NCBI RefSeq assembly: GCF_009712225.1
Contig: NZ_WASP01000006.1
Coordinates: 645,273-709,272, forward strand
DNA length: 64,000 nt
Origin: Desulfovibrio sp.
GTDB lineage: Bacteria > Desulfobacterota > Desulfovibrionia > Desulfovibrionales > Desulfovibrionaceae
Direction: 5' to 3'
The notes beneath the pieces were generated by a model that saw only the letters and a program-made list of their open reading frames with translations, had not been told where the DNA came from and ran no database searches. Both the position numbers and the translations under genes were made by a program. Of this stretch, positions 10,742-19,611 are shown piece after piece. Numbering within the stretch: position 1 is the stretch's first letter; the number at the start of each line of letters is the position of its first letter.

Positions 10742-10800
10742 CCCCCAGGGCAAGCCCCCTGTGGGTATCTGGTGAGGTTTTGACTATAACCTCTTGGAAT

Positions 10801-10848
10801 CAATTGGCGTCCCCAAGGGGATTTGAACCCCTGTCGACGGCGTGAAAG
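10801..10848. repeat. Left attachment site: 48-bp copy of the tRNA-Glu 3' end
   Basis: Identical over 48 bases to 22657-22704, from just outside the CCA end through the T arm into the anticodon loop. The 5' half of the tRNA is missing, so this is an attachment-site scar and not a working tRNA. Confidence 0.92.
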
Positions 10849-11534
10849 CCGTATGGAATGCGCTTGCCGCCTTTGAATAGCTTAGTGTTAGCGTGCCCTC
10901 TTGGGCACCAATATGCACACCATTTCGCGATGCTCTGTAACCGTCAGATGTAACCGAGCAACGGGTACAGACGGTTCAATTCAGCACCACCGTGCCATAG
11001 CAACTTTCCAATCCGCTAGCGCAATCAGGCTGATGCAACACCCTGAATGCGCCCTTTCGCTGCACCCTGCCCCTGCTTATTCCCGTTATGCCCTTTTCTC
11101 CCTGCCATGCACTCGGGCGGGAGCGCCCGCCCATATCTCATCTCAACGATTGGCCAGCGGCCTACTCTCTCCCTCACATTCTAGCACCCACACTGTGGGC
11201 CGTAGCTGGCCCTGTGACGATCACAACAGCCATATCCTAGGCGCAGTAGCGGGCGCATCCTTTTTCGCCGGCGAAGCTGGCGCTCTGGGGGGCGCACCCG
11301 CGCCCTTCCCCGCTCCCCTTCTTCAAGAAAGACAGGGCAAAAGGTCATGGCCGACTGCCCGCCCACAATTGTTTCACGGGTCCTTCCATGCCCCCCGCTC
11401 GAGGGGCGGGTTACCGGCCCCGAAGTGTCGGGGATTTTTTGGGTTTTGTTCGATGGGAATTTGGGAAGAAAACGGCGCCAACAAAGGACTGAAAGCACTC
11501 GTGGCCGCGCTCGCCCAGGTGGTGGAGGTGCGTC
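10849..11534. other. Non-coding lead region of the element
   Basis: Nearly 700 bases between the left attachment site and the helicase gene. Open frames here have no family character or ribosome site and look accidental. A terminator-like hairpin lies at 11418-11440. The helicase promoter is not obvious. Confidence 0.5.
11418..11440 (+). terminator. Terminator-like hairpin upstream of the helicase gene
   Basis: A CCCCGA/TCGGGG stem with a four-base loop is followed directly by A and six T. It lies 95 bases before the helicase start with no gene upstream to terminate. It may be a relic or an attenuator. Confidence 0.55.
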
Positions 11535-11542
11535 ATGGCTGA
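11453..11542 (+). CDS. Possible 29-residue leader peptide overlapping the helicase start
   Basis: An ATG at 11453 opens 29 codons (MGIWEENGANKG...), ending in a TGA at 11540-11542 that overlaps the helicase ATG at 11535 in another frame. The overlap would allow translational coupling. No ribosome site precedes it and no family is recognised, so it may be chance. Confidence 0.2.
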   Translation: MGIWEENGANKGLKALVAALAQVVEVRHG

Positions 11543-13121
11543 TGAAAACAAAGCCGCCCTGGAGGCAATGGCGGCGGCGGTCAACGCCAAGGTCAAGGAA
11601 GAAGAGTCCGCGGCCAAGACAGATGTTCCGGCCGAGGCAATCACACCGGACTTTGTGGCCAAGTGCGCAGGCTTCGCCGAGAAGGGTGACGGCATACTGC
11701 ACAGCGCCCTGTTTCGGGGAAAGCTTGTCTATGTCCCTGAGACAAAGACCTGGTACCGCTGGACCGGCCAGCAGTGGGAGACCACGCACATCCACCGGAT
11801 TGAAGCATCAGTCGAAGAGGTGGGCCTCAAGTTCCGTGAGATCGCCGCGCACTACGACAAGCTTGCCCAGGATGAAAAGGATTCAGGTGATGAAGCTCTG
11901 GCCGCAAAGTTTTCGGCTTCAGCCGAGCGGCTGCGCAAGCGGTCTGGCTACCTCAACTCAAGCAAGGGTGTTAACGCCTGCATCAAGTTTACCCTGGCCA
12001 ACCAGGAGCCGCTGATCACCAAGCCTGACGTGTGGGACAAAGATCCCTGGCTGCTGGGCGTGACCAACGGCGTGGTGGATCTGCGCACCGGCGAGCACCG
12101 TTCAGGCCGCCCCTCTGACTACATGCGCCGGGCTTGCCCCGTGGATTGGGCTGGCCTGAATGCTACGGCCCCGGTCTGGGAGCAATGCCTGTCAGAGATC
12201 CTTGGCGCGCATGACGGCGTCATCGACTACGTCCAGAAGGTGCTGGGCTATGCCATCACTGGTATGAGCACCGAGCCGCTGTTCCTTATGCTCTTTGGTG
12301 ACCGGGGCCGTAACGGCAAAACGGTCATCATGGAAACCCTCAAAAAAGTGCTTGGCCCATACATGGGGCCTGTGCCGGCAGAGATGCTGCTGGATCGCAA
12401 CGTGCCTAAAGACCCGGACAGCGCCAGCCCGACCATCATGAACCTGAACGGCCTGCGCATTGTGTGGGCTTCGGAAACAAACGAAAACCGCCGTTTCAGC
12501 ACCTCGCAGGTGAAACTGCTCTCCGGCTCCGACTCGCTGACGGGCCGCTACCTGTGGGACAAAGAAAACACAGAGTTCCGGCCCACCCACACCCTGTTCC
12601 TGCTCACCAACTTCAAGCCGAGCGCGCCTGCTCACGACTCTGCCTTCTGGGAGCGCCTACGGCTGATCAACTTTCCCTACCGCTTTGTGGACCAGCCGAA
12701 GACCGAGTACGACCGCCAGCGCAACCCCAAGCTGGAGAAGCTGCTGGAGGATGAACTCCCCGGCATTCTCGCCTGGCTCGTGCGCGGTTGCCTCAAGTTC
12801 CAGAAAGACGGGCTGATACCACCAGTGGCCATCACAGAATGGACAGACGAATACCGCGTTGAGGAAGACAAAATACAGTTGTTCATAGATCTGTGCCTGG
12901 AGCAGGCTGATGCTGAATACAGGCTCAGTGCCACTGAGCTGTATGAGGTCTATCAGGCCTGGCACAAAAAATATGTGAAAGCCAAGAATATTCCCTCTAT
13001 GCACTATTTTGGCCGCCAACTCTCGGCAAAAGTTGAGCGCCGCAAGGTTGGTGGCCACACCTACTATTTTGGCTACGACTTCTCGGAGGAAGGCGAACGC
13101 CTGCGCTCCTTCTCCAAATAG
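11535..13121 (+). CDS. D5/P4-family superfamily 3 helicase (phage or plasmid replication protein)
   Basis: A 528-residue replicative helicase of the kind found as the C-terminal half of P4-like primase-helicases. Residues 55-200 resemble the D5_N region (GKLVYVPETKTWYRW; a second block ending WLLGVTNGVVDLRTG). The Walker A motif is GDRGRNGKT at 255-263. Later blocks (IVWASETNENRRFS; LFLLTNFKPSAP) are typical of SF3 sensor regions. The last ~90 residues resemble the winged-helix tail of these proteins. Unlike P4 alpha, the primase is a separate gene downstream. It would unwind the element's origin during autonomous replication. Confidence 0.88.
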   Translation: MADENKAALEAMAAAVNAKVKEEESAAKTDVPAEAITPDFVAKCAGFAEKGDGILHSALFRGKLVYVPETKTWYRWTGQQWETTHIHRIEASVEEVGLKFREIAAHYDKLAQDEKDSGDEALAAKFSASAERLRKRSGYLNSSKGVNACIKFTLANQEPLITKPDVWDKDPWLLGVTNGVVDLRTGEHRSGRPSDYMRRACPVDWAGLNATAPVWEQCLSEILGAHDGVIDYVQKVLGYAITGMSTEPLFLMLFGDRGRNGKTVIMETLKKVLGPYMGPVPAEMLLDRNVPKDPDSASPTIMNLNGLRIVWASETNENRRFSTSQVKLLSGSDSLTGRYLWDKENTEFRPTHTLFLLTNFKPSAPAHDSAFWERLRLINFPYRFVDQPKTEYDRQRNPKLEKLLEDELPGILAWLVRGCLKFQKDGLIPPVAITEWTDEYRVEEDKIQLFIDLCLEQADAEYRLSATELYEVYQAWHKKYVKAKNIPSMHYFGRQLSAKVERRKVGGHTYYFGYDFSEEGERLRSFSK

Positions 13122-13392
13122 CTATGCCATCAGGAGTTTATGACCTTGCCATGACATTTCAGGGGGCAAAGGTCCTGCGGAAATTCTATTTTATACCAGT
13201 GGGATAAGTGCGTCAGGACAAAAGGACATCTCCCTAGAGGGGTCAACGCGTTTAACACAATTGGGTTTTTGAACCATATCCCGCGTTATTGTCCTATTGT
13301 CCTGTTCTTAAAAAAGTAAATAAAAATATAAAGATAGAAGTAGGACCTTTTTTAAAACAACAGGACCTTTCAGGACCTTTCGGGAAAACAGC
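13122..13392. repeat. Intergenic iteron-like repeats between helicase and primase (candidate origin)
   Basis: These 271 bases hold a cluster of short related repeats. There is a tandem ATTGTCCT pair at 13288-13303, and three AGGACCTTT copies (13342, 13362, 13372), the last two as tandem 10-mers. AGGACA words lie near 13215 and 13223. The stretch around 13310-13340 is strongly AT-rich. Repeats beside an AT-rich tract, between helicase and primase, fit an origin; function is inferred. Confidence 0.45.
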
Positions 13393-14898
13393 ATGCCAGC
13401 CGATATTGTTGACCTCTTTCGTGAGCTTGGGTTTAACCCGGCCAAAAAAACCGCAAAGGAATGGGCCTCGGCCTGTCCCTGCTGCGGTGGAAAAGACCGG
13501 TGCAGCATCTGGCCCGATGAACAGGAAGGGCGCGGCTACTACTGGTGCCGCCAGTGCGACGTCAAGGGTGACGGCATCCAGCTGCTCCGCGACTACGCCA
13601 GCATAAGCTACGGCGATGCCTGCAAGCGTGTTGGCGTGGCCCCTGTGGCCAACCTGAAAGCCCCGGCAATACCCAAGTCAAAGCACGTTGAGCCCTTCCA
13701 GGCCGTGAGCGGTCAGCTTGGCCAGCTGGAGGGTGTCGACCGCGATAAGTGGCAGACCCACGCCGCCAAGCTGGTGACCTGGGGGACAGAGTGCATGCTA
13801 CGCGCTCCGGAGCACATGGAGTGGCTTGCTGCGCGTGGGCTGGATGCCGAGGCAGTGCAGCGTTACCGCCTGGGATTCAACCCGGGCGAACGTGGCAAGA
13901 ATTGCATCATCCGCCCGCGAGAAAGCTGGGGCCTGCCCTCGATGCTCAAGGATAACGGCAAGCCCAAAAAACTTTGGCTGCCGCGCGGCATCATCGTGCC
14001 GCAAATCATGCCTGGGCCGAACGGAGCCGACCTGGTCGAGCGAGTGCGCATCCGCCGCCTGGATGTCGACCGGCAAGAGTTCCGGCCGGAGCACAAATAC
14101 CATGTGGTCGAGGGCAGCAGCATGGATCTGCTGTGGCTGCCCTGCACTGCGCAGCACGATACTGGCGTGGTGGTGGTTCAGGAAACCGAGCTGGATACGT
14201 TCATGCTCCACGCTGTGGCCGGCGACCTGACCAGCTGCCTGGCGTCCATGACCAGCAACATCCGCAACATGTCCACCGCTGTGTACGAGCGGCTGAAGAA
14301 CGCCAGCTGCATTCTGGTGGCGCTCGACTGCGACAAGGCCGGCGCAGAGGGGTGGCCTCGCTGGCGGGCCACATTCCCCCGCGCAAAGCGCTGGCCTGTG
14401 CCCATGGGCAAGGATGCGGGCGAGGCCTTTGGCGCGGGCCTCGACCTGCGCCTGTGGGTACAGGCGGGCATTCCAGAGGGCCTTCAGTTGGCTATGCCGG
14501 CAGGACATGCGCCTGACATGACCTTGCAGGAAGGGGCGCACGAAAATAAGGCGGAGCATGTAGAGCCTTCTGTGAAGCAGCCTGCGCCGCCGATTGAAGT
14601 GGCCGAACCGCAGCCGGAAGTGGCAGCCGAACAGCCAGCGCAAAAGAAGCGCCGCCCTCCCCGCCCGGAACCTGGCATATCCAAACACCTGTCCACCGCC
14701 GCTGGCCCCCTGGACAGCCTGGCCATACTGCGCCGCGTAGGCGTGGAGGCCGTGCCTGATGGCATTGATTTCACGCTCACAGGGCATGAGCGCTGGCCGC
14801 TGGATGACTACTGCGCGTTGTTCACCTGGCTGCGCCGCAACGGTCAGTGGGTAAAGATGGCGCTGGAAGGCGCAACGATTATGAAGGATCAGGCATGA
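13393..14898 (+). CDS. Zinc-finger/TOPRIM DNA primase of the element
   Basis: A 501-residue primase. The N-terminus has a CHC2-like zinc ribbon: CPCCGGKDRC at 28-37 and WCRQC at 51-55. A TOPRIM-like core follows near residues 255-330 (VVVVQETELDTFML; ILVALDCDKAGAEGW), supplying the acidic metal-binding residues. The region after ~385 is Pro/Ala/Glu-rich and looks like a flexible linker before a short C-terminal domain. It would make RNA primers for element replication together with the helicase encoded upstream. Its stop overlaps the next start (ATGA at 14895-14898), implying one transcript. Confidence 0.85.
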   Translation: MPADIVDLFRELGFNPAKKTAKEWASACPCCGGKDRCSIWPDEQEGRGYYWCRQCDVKGDGIQLLRDYASISYGDACKRVGVAPVANLKAPAIPKSKHVEPFQAVSGQLGQLEGVDRDKWQTHAAKLVTWGTECMLRAPEHMEWLAARGLDAEAVQRYRLGFNPGERGKNCIIRPRESWGLPSMLKDNGKPKKLWLPRGIIVPQIMPGPNGADLVERVRIRRLDVDRQEFRPEHKYHVVEGSSMDLLWLPCTAQHDTGVVVVQETELDTFMLHAVAGDLTSCLASMTSNIRNMSTAVYERLKNASCILVALDCDKAGAEGWPRWRATFPRAKRWPVPMGKDAGEAFGAGLDLRLWVQAGIPEGLQLAMPAGHAPDMTLQEGAHENKAEHVEPSVKQPAPPIEVAEPQPEVAAEQPAQKKRRPPRPEPGISKHLSTAAGPLDSLAILRRVGVEAVPDGIDFTLTGHERWPLDDYCALFTWLRRNGQWVKMALEGATIMKDQA

Positions 14899-15437
14899 AA
14901 GTACTTAAAACCCAACTGGATGCCGTAGAATTTTTGACCAACCAGGGCTTCAAAGTTTCCAAGAGCAAGTTCGGCCGTGATGTCAACGATGGCAAAGTGG
15001 CCACCACTGTCGAGGGATTTTTTGAAGATGGCGCACTGCTGGCCTATGCATCATTGCATCTTACGCCACTGGCCAAGGCAGAAAACAGGGCGCTGACTGA
15101 CGCCACAGTCAACCGGGTGTCTGCTGATGCTGACCTCAAGCGCCTCACCGCCGATCGCGCCCGTCTGAAGCTGGAAAAAGAGCAGGGCCTCTTGATGCCT
15201 CGGGCGCAGTACGAGGAGGACCTGGCCGCGCGGGCCATGTTCTTCAAGTCGGAGGTGGACAGTTTCGGTTTTCGCAAGGCTGGCGAGATTATCGCCCTGG
15301 TCAATGGAGATGAAAGCAAGCTGCCCGACCTGCTGAAATGGTGGGCGGCGCAGACTGCGGACTGGACGGACGCCTGGGCGTCTGACCGCCAGTTCGTGGC
15401 CAGCAATGAAGAAACCGAGGAGATTGGAGAAGACTGA
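14895..15437 (+). CDS. Probable phage terminase small subunit
   Basis: The ATG at 14895 overlaps the primase stop and is preceded by AAGGATCAGG; this gives 180 residues. The N-terminus (MKVLKTQLDAVEFLTNQGFKVS) looks like a small DNA-binding helical domain. It is followed by a charged helical region (residues ~70-110, KRLTADRARLKLEKEQG) typical of Nu1-like or DUF1441-like small terminases. Position immediately before the large subunit supports the role of recognising the packaging site. The stop and next start share one base (TGATG). The family match is by context and general look, not a diagnostic motif. Confidence 0.65.
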   Translation: MKVLKTQLDAVEFLTNQGFKVSKSKFGRDVNDGKVATTVEGFFEDGALLAYASLHLTPLAKAENRALTDATVNRVSADADLKRLTADRARLKLEKEQGLLMPRAQYEEDLAARAMFFKSEVDSFGFRKAGEIIALVNGDESKLPDLLKWWAAQTADWTDAWASDRQFVASNEETEEIGED

Positions 15438-17407
15438 TGAAGCAGATCCGCTTTACAGATGGCGAGCGGCACGTCTTCCGTAAGCGCCCCTATGAACCGC
15501 TGTCGGAATGGGCTGCGGCCAATCTGCTTGTTAAGGATGGCCCGTATGCCGGTGGGCGATACCGCAAGGACGTGAACCCTTATCTCGTGGAGATCATGGA
15601 CACATGGTCGCACCCCGATGTGGAAGAGGTGGACGTGTGCGGCAGCGCCCAGACGGGCAAAACGCTGGTAATGCATGCAGCCCTGGCCTACAGCGTGGCG
15701 AAACGCCCGGGGCCACGCATGCTGGCCATGCAGGACGACGAAAGCCTGAGCAAAGTGGTTTCCAACAAGCTGCTGCCCATGTTTCGGGCCAGCCGCCCCG
15801 TGCGCGACCTGCTGGCCAAGGAACGCTCTGGCCAGATCACGTTCAGGGATTCAACAACCTTGTATCTGGCCAGCGCCCAAAGCCCCAACGCCCGCGCGTC
15901 TATCTCCATTCAGGATCTGATGCTCGACGAAGAGGCTCTGTACCGCCAGATCACCGGGCAGGGTGTTCCGGCGCTGGAGTTCCTCGAGCGCACGCGCAGT
16001 TATTCCAACACGCGCAAGGTGCTGCGGGAATCCAAGCCTATCGGCGGCGATGAGTGCAGCATCGTCCTTGCCATGGAAGAGTGCGACGAAGTTCGTCACT
16101 ACGAGGCCCGTTGCCCGGCCTGCATGCAATACAACGAGCTGGTGGAGGATAACCTGGCGCTGGTGGAAAAAGGGGTTAGCCCGCAGGAAGTTGAGCGGCG
16201 CAAGCTGGGCCGCTACCGGTGCAAGTGCGGCTACCTGTGGACTGACCACATGCGCGATCGCGCCGTCAACATGGGGCGCTGGGTGGCCGCTGATCCGGTT
16301 CCCCATCCGCGTCGAGTGGGCTTTGTGCTTCCGGCCATCCTGTCAAAAAACGTCAGCCTTTCGGAGATCATGGCTGCAAAAATGCGGGCCGAGGCCTCCG
16401 ACTCTCCGGCGCTCAAGCAGCACTACATCAACGGCATGTGGGCGAAACCGTACCGCGCAGTGGTGCAGGAAACTGAAGCCACCGCCATTTTGAAGCGGAT
16501 CGACAAAAACCTGCAGGCGCGAACCGTGCCCGGCGACGTGGTGGCGCTCACGGCCGGGGTGGACAGCCAGGCACGTGGCTTCTGGTACACGATCTGGGGC
16601 TGGAAGCCCAACCTCGCCTCTGTGCTTGTAGACTACGGGCGGCTGCCAGATTGGGACGCTGTGCATGCCCTGCTGTATGAAACTCGGTATGATTATGAGG
16701 CAGACGGCCCAATGTCGGGCCGCAACCTGGGTATCTGGAGGGCAGGCATCGACTCGGGTGGTACCAGGTCGGACGACAAGGCCATCTCTCGTACCGAGGA
16801 CGTTTACCGCTGGGTGCGCAAGTACGGCGGCAAGCGCATCTTTGCCTGCAAGGGCGCAAGCCATGAAAGCGTTACACCTGTGCGGGCCGTGAATATCGAC
16901 CGCTTCCCCAGCTCACGCATGCGCATCAAGGGCGGGTTGTGGCTCTACCTGCTGGACACGCACTATTTCAAAAGTCTGCTGTTCGCCCGGCTGGCAGAAG
17001 ATGCCAGGCAGCCCATCACCCTGCACAGGGATACCGACCAGATGTTTGCCGATCAGCTCTCTGCCGAGAGCCTGCAGCGCGATCGCAACGGCAAACTGGT
17101 GTGGGTAGTCAAGCGCCGGGCCAACCACCTGCTTGACTGCTCCATGATGGCCCATGCCTGCGTGGATGGATCGTGGTTGCCCAGCCTGCACCAGCTGCTG
17201 GAACGTGAAACCGCACAGAAGTCCAGGCCTGCACCAAAGCTGCACAGCCATTTGCCGGAGCCGGAGCATGGGGCGGCCCCACAGCGTCATATGTCCCAGG
17301 TTGCACCTGCCACGCGGGAGTTGCCTCAACGTGTCATGGCCGCGAGGGAGGCTCCCCAGCGCGTCGTAAACCGCCCGGGCTTCATGCGCCGGAGTTCAGA
17401 CTTTTAG
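15437..17407 (+). CDS. Phage terminase large subunit, GpA family
   Basis: A 656-residue packaging motor. Walker A GSAQTGKT is at 69-76 and a Walker B-type LMLDEEA at 161-167, forming the ATPase. A zinc-ribbon-like CPAC and CKCG pair lies near 222-265. The nuclease domain begins around AGVDSQARGFWY (~375) with the expected Asp. Length and order match lambda GpA-type enzymes that cut concatemers and pump DNA into procapsids. No head gene follows: the next gene, 9 bases on, is an AlpA-like regulator. A packaging enzyme without a portal or capsid suggests either that the element is packaged into another phage's heads or that the structural genes were deleted. Confidence 0.9.
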   Translation: MKQIRFTDGERHVFRKRPYEPLSEWAAANLLVKDGPYAGGRYRKDVNPYLVEIMDTWSHPDVEEVDVCGSAQTGKTLVMHAALAYSVAKRPGPRMLAMQDDESLSKVVSNKLLPMFRASRPVRDLLAKERSGQITFRDSTTLYLASAQSPNARASISIQDLMLDEEALYRQITGQGVPALEFLERTRSYSNTRKVLRESKPIGGDECSIVLAMEECDEVRHYEARCPACMQYNELVEDNLALVEKGVSPQEVERRKLGRYRCKCGYLWTDHMRDRAVNMGRWVAADPVPHPRRVGFVLPAILSKNVSLSEIMAAKMRAEASDSPALKQHYINGMWAKPYRAVVQETEATAILKRIDKNLQARTVPGDVVALTAGVDSQARGFWYTIWGWKPNLASVLVDYGRLPDWDAVHALLYETRYDYEADGPMSGRNLGIWRAGIDSGGTRSDDKAISRTEDVYRWVRKYGGKRIFACKGASHESVTPVRAVNIDRFPSSRMRIKGGLWLYLLDTHYFKSLLFARLAEDARQPITLHRDTDQMFADQLSAESLQRDRNGKLVWVVKRRANHLLDCSMMAHACVDGSWLPSLHQLLERETAQKSRPAPKLHSHLPEPEHGAAPQRHMSQVAPATRELPQRVMAAREAPQRVVNRPGFMRRSSDF

Positions 17408-17416
17408 GAGCATGCA

Positions 17417-17641
17417 ATGGCTAGACAAAGAGTGAACCTGCCCTATGACCGCACCGCTGACGGCGCGCGGGTGAATGTGATGCGGGCTGCGGAAATGCTG
17501 AGCTGCTCCCGCTCGTGGGTCTATAAGCTGATTGAGGCCGGGCACCTCAAGGCCTTCCGTATCGGCAGCCGCAAAGGTTTGCAGATTACCGTGCGCAGCC
17601 TTGAGGGGTATTTGGCGAGGCAGGCGGTGTTGAGTGACTAG
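17417..17641 (+). CDS. AlpA/excisionase-type helix-turn-helix protein
   Basis: A 74-residue protein with a MerR/AlpA-like winged helix: VMRAAEMLSCSRSWVYKLIEAGHLKAFRIG followed by a basic wing. Such proteins bind attachment sites as directionality factors or activate integrase and excision genes in satellites. It follows the large terminase by 9 bases (GGAGCATGCAATG) and is probably co-transcribed. It ends 3 bases before the convergent antitoxin gene. Confidence 0.75.
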   Translation: MARQRVNLPYDRTADGARVNVMRAAEMLSCSRSWVYKLIEAGHLKAFRIGSRKGLQITVRSLEGYLARQAVLSD

Positions 17642-17644
17642 CGC

Positions 17645-17965
17645 CTACAGGCTGATTGCCTGCACGCCCTTGGTTTTGACAAGATTCAGCAGTTTGAGTG
17701 CTGCCCCGCCGGGCTTGCGGACGCCGCGTTCCCAGTCGGAAATGAGATTCTTGGAAACATTCAGATACCACGCCAGCACGGGCTGGGAGAGTCCTTCCCG
17801 TTCACGCAGGGTACGAATTTCTTCCGCTGTCATGGGCTGCACGGGCACAAGGCACAGTTCGTCAAACGTGCGCATGGTCTGCTTGTCTACAACGCCAAGC
17901 TTGAACATGTCCCGCATGTCTTCGTGGACGGCAGCCGCGATTTCGCTGTGGTACTTGTTCTGCAT
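17645..17965 (-). CDS. higA: HigA-type antitoxin, XRE family
   Basis: A 106-residue protein. The second half is a canonical XRE helix-turn-helix (TAEEIRTLREREGLSQPV, WYLNVSKNLISDWERG). The N-terminal ~50 residues (YHSEIAAAVHEDMRDM) are typical of antitoxins paired with HigB/RelE toxins. It neutralises the toxin and represses the pair. It lies 9 bases downstream of the toxin, toxin-first as in higBA. The likely operator is the palindrome at 18361-18392. Confidence 0.85.
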   Translation of the reverse strand: MQNKYHSEIAAAVHEDMRDMFKLGVVDKQTMRTFDELCLVPVQPMTAEEIRTLREREGLSQPVLAWYLNVSKNLISDWERGVRKPGGAALKLLNLVKTKGVQAISL

Positions 17966-17974
17966 GGTGTGCTC

Positions 17975-18337
17975 CTAAATTTCTATGATGATGCCGTTTT
18001 CCAGCATGATACCCAGGGCTTCTTCTGGCTGCTGCATAAGCACTTTGGCCTGTTCCTTGAGGATGGTCAGATCCTTTTGGCTTATATTTGCCATGTTGGC
18101 CTTGGCAAACCCAAAAGCAAAAAACACCCGCTCACCCTGCCGATAGAAAAGAATAACCCTGTAGCCGCCAGACTTTCCCTCGCCCTGCCGCGCCAACCGC
18201 TGCTTGTATACCAGGCCACCCAGACTGGCATTTATCTGCCCGGACTCCATTTGCGCAACAATATCTATCAGGGCTTCGTCTGGTATGCCTTCCTTGATGG
18301 CAAAGCGTTCAAAATTCCGAAGCTTGAAAAATCTCAA
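17975..18337 (-). CDS. higB: RelE/HigB-like toxin
   Basis: A 120-residue protein of the RelE-superfamily group often paired with the HigA-like antitoxin found downstream. Features include an N-terminal FKLRNFERFAIKEGI and a basic core (VYKQRLARQGEGKSGGYRVIL). A FYRQGERVFFAFGFAKANMA strand pair and a Glu/Gln-rich C-terminal helix follow. The family cleaves mRNA at the ribosome. The pair probably stabilises the element against loss. Confidence 0.85.
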   Translation of the reverse strand: MRFFKLRNFERFAIKEGIPDEALIDIVAQMESGQINASLGGLVYKQRLARQGEGKSGGYRVILFYRQGERVFFAFGFAKANMANISQKDLTILKEQAKVLMQQPEEALGIMLENGIIIEI

Positions 18338-18360
18338 GAAAGGCCTCTCAAAGTGTCACG

Positions 18361-18392
18361 CATTGTATGACATACAGATATGTCACACAATG
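18361..18392. promoter_or_regulatory. 32-bp palindromic operator of the toxin-antitoxin operon
   Basis: An inverted repeat with a perfect core TGACATA-CAGA-TATGTCA and matching outer arms (CATTG...CAATG). It lies 23 bases before the toxin start, where an XRE antitoxin autorepressor normally binds. Confidence 0.7.
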
Positions 18393-18480
18393 TCGGATGT
18401 CAATGGCGGGGGAAAAACTAGTCGGCAGGAGGAAGGGCAGCAGCAGCACTAGAACCAACACCGCCAACGTCATCTACTTG

Positions 18481-19611
18481 TTAATGGTCTTCTCCAGGAA
18501 AAAGAGAAGCTTGCTCTTTTTGAGCTACCTTCACCGGTTTGGAATTTTCTATAGCCTCGCCAATGGTAATGGAACCTGGACGCTTTTCGCCAAGTCCAAC
18601 TACCATGGCAGAATCCCATTTGCCATCCTGCACAGCTAGATTGATCTGAAGATCAATATTTCTTGGATAATTATCAACGATCTGTGCTTCCCTATAAATG
18701 TCATGCAAATGCGTAATTTCTTCATCGCTCAAAAAACGGGTACTGATGGTACGCCGCTTACCTTCTTTAACGACCACTATACTCCGCTGCTTGAGCGCTA
18801 CGTCCGTGATGTCATATTCTCCATCTATTTTATATGTCTTAGCTGCAACTGCCGATTCAACCTTTTTAACAGAGCGAAAAACCTCTTCTGCCTCAGGCTT
18901 GGAGTAGGATTTTTCCCCAACTGTGACGGTATCGGAGCCGCGCATGGAACTGGCAAGATGCTCCATCGGCTCAACAAGATGCCCTACAGCCCTTTTGCCC
19001 TCGGTAACTATTTCAGCATACTGTTGGCGAGTTTTTTCTTCTGCTAGACGAATCTCTTTTTGTGCATTGATTTGGGCAAGTTCAATTTGCGTGTCAGCAT
19101 TTTTACCGTACACATAGCAAGAGCCTATGAGTACACACGCAAAAAATGAGCAAAGCACTATTGTCTTATGGCTACTATCCATTCCGTCTGCAATTTTTGC
19201 AATGTATTTAAGACAATTTTCAATATTTATTTTTACAAATGTACAGCCTCTATCAACTCGTACATTTACTATTAATTCATCATAACCAGAACGTAAAGAT
19301 GCAAATGTAAGTTTTTTATTATTACTTTGATTGTAAATAGATAAAATTTGACGTTGTATTCTTATTACAAACTCTGCCAGTTTGTAGTTAAATTCTCCGT
19401 TCCACTGGTCACCATTCAATTTAATATTAATATTAAATCGACCATCAAACAGGGGGCTATCACCGATTTTGCCCCCTTGAAGACTTTCCAGCACCAAAGA
19501 CAAAGCATCTTCAATACTCGCTGTAGATGCCTTGTTAGCCGATATTGAGATTGGCGATGCGGGAACAAAAACAAGCCTGGGACGTGTGCGGCGAAGGGAA
19601 CGGCGTGCCAT
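18481..19611 (-). CDS. Unknown protein with one membrane segment and a coiled coil
   Basis: No family is recognised for these 376 residues. The basic N-terminus (MARRSLRRTRPRLVFVP) leads to a ~100-residue mixed domain. One hydrophobic segment lies at about 150-170 (IVLCSFFACVLIGSCYVYG). A charged, probably coiled-coil stretch (170-205, AQINAQKEIRLAEEKTRQQ) follows, then a C-terminal beta-rich domain (TVTVGEKSYSKPEAEEVF, VVVKEGKRRTISTRF). The gene is AT-rich compared with the replication block, indicating a different origin. It stands alone on the minus strand, in the cargo part of the element, where defence or immunity genes are common. Function is not inferred further. Confidence 0.6.
   Translation of the reverse strand: MARRSLRRTRPRLVFVPASPISISANKASTASIEDALSLVLESLQGGKIGDSPLFDGRFNINIKLNGDQWNGEFNYKLAEFVIRIQRQILSIYNQSNNKKLTFASLRSGYDELIVNVRVDRGCTFVKINIENCLKYIAKIADGMDSSHKTIVLCSFFACVLIGSCYVYGKNADTQIELAQINAQKEIRLAEEKTRQQYAEIVTEGKRAVGHLVEPMEHLASSMRGSDTVTVGEKSYSKPEAEEVFRSVKKVESAVAAKTYKIDGEYDITDVALKQRSIVVVKEGKRRTISTRFLSDEEITHLHDIYREAQIVDNYPRNIDLQINLAVQDGKWDSAMVVGLGEKRPGSITIGEAIENSKPVKVAQKEQASLFPGEDH

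Noticed and set aside
10801..10880. Second tRNA-Glu gene at the left end of the element
   Set aside because: Only the 3' half (CCA end to anticodon loop) is present; the sequence diverges after 48 bases and cannot form the acceptor or D arm.
10901..11542. 213-residue open frame before the helicase gene
   Set aside because: It has no ribosome site, no conserved look and crosses a terminator hairpin; only its last 29 codons are kept, as a weak leader-peptide candidate.
13122..13392. CRISPR array
   Set aside because: The repeats are 8-10 bases and irregularly spaced, with no long repeats or uniform spacers. No CRISPR array was seen anywhere in the window.
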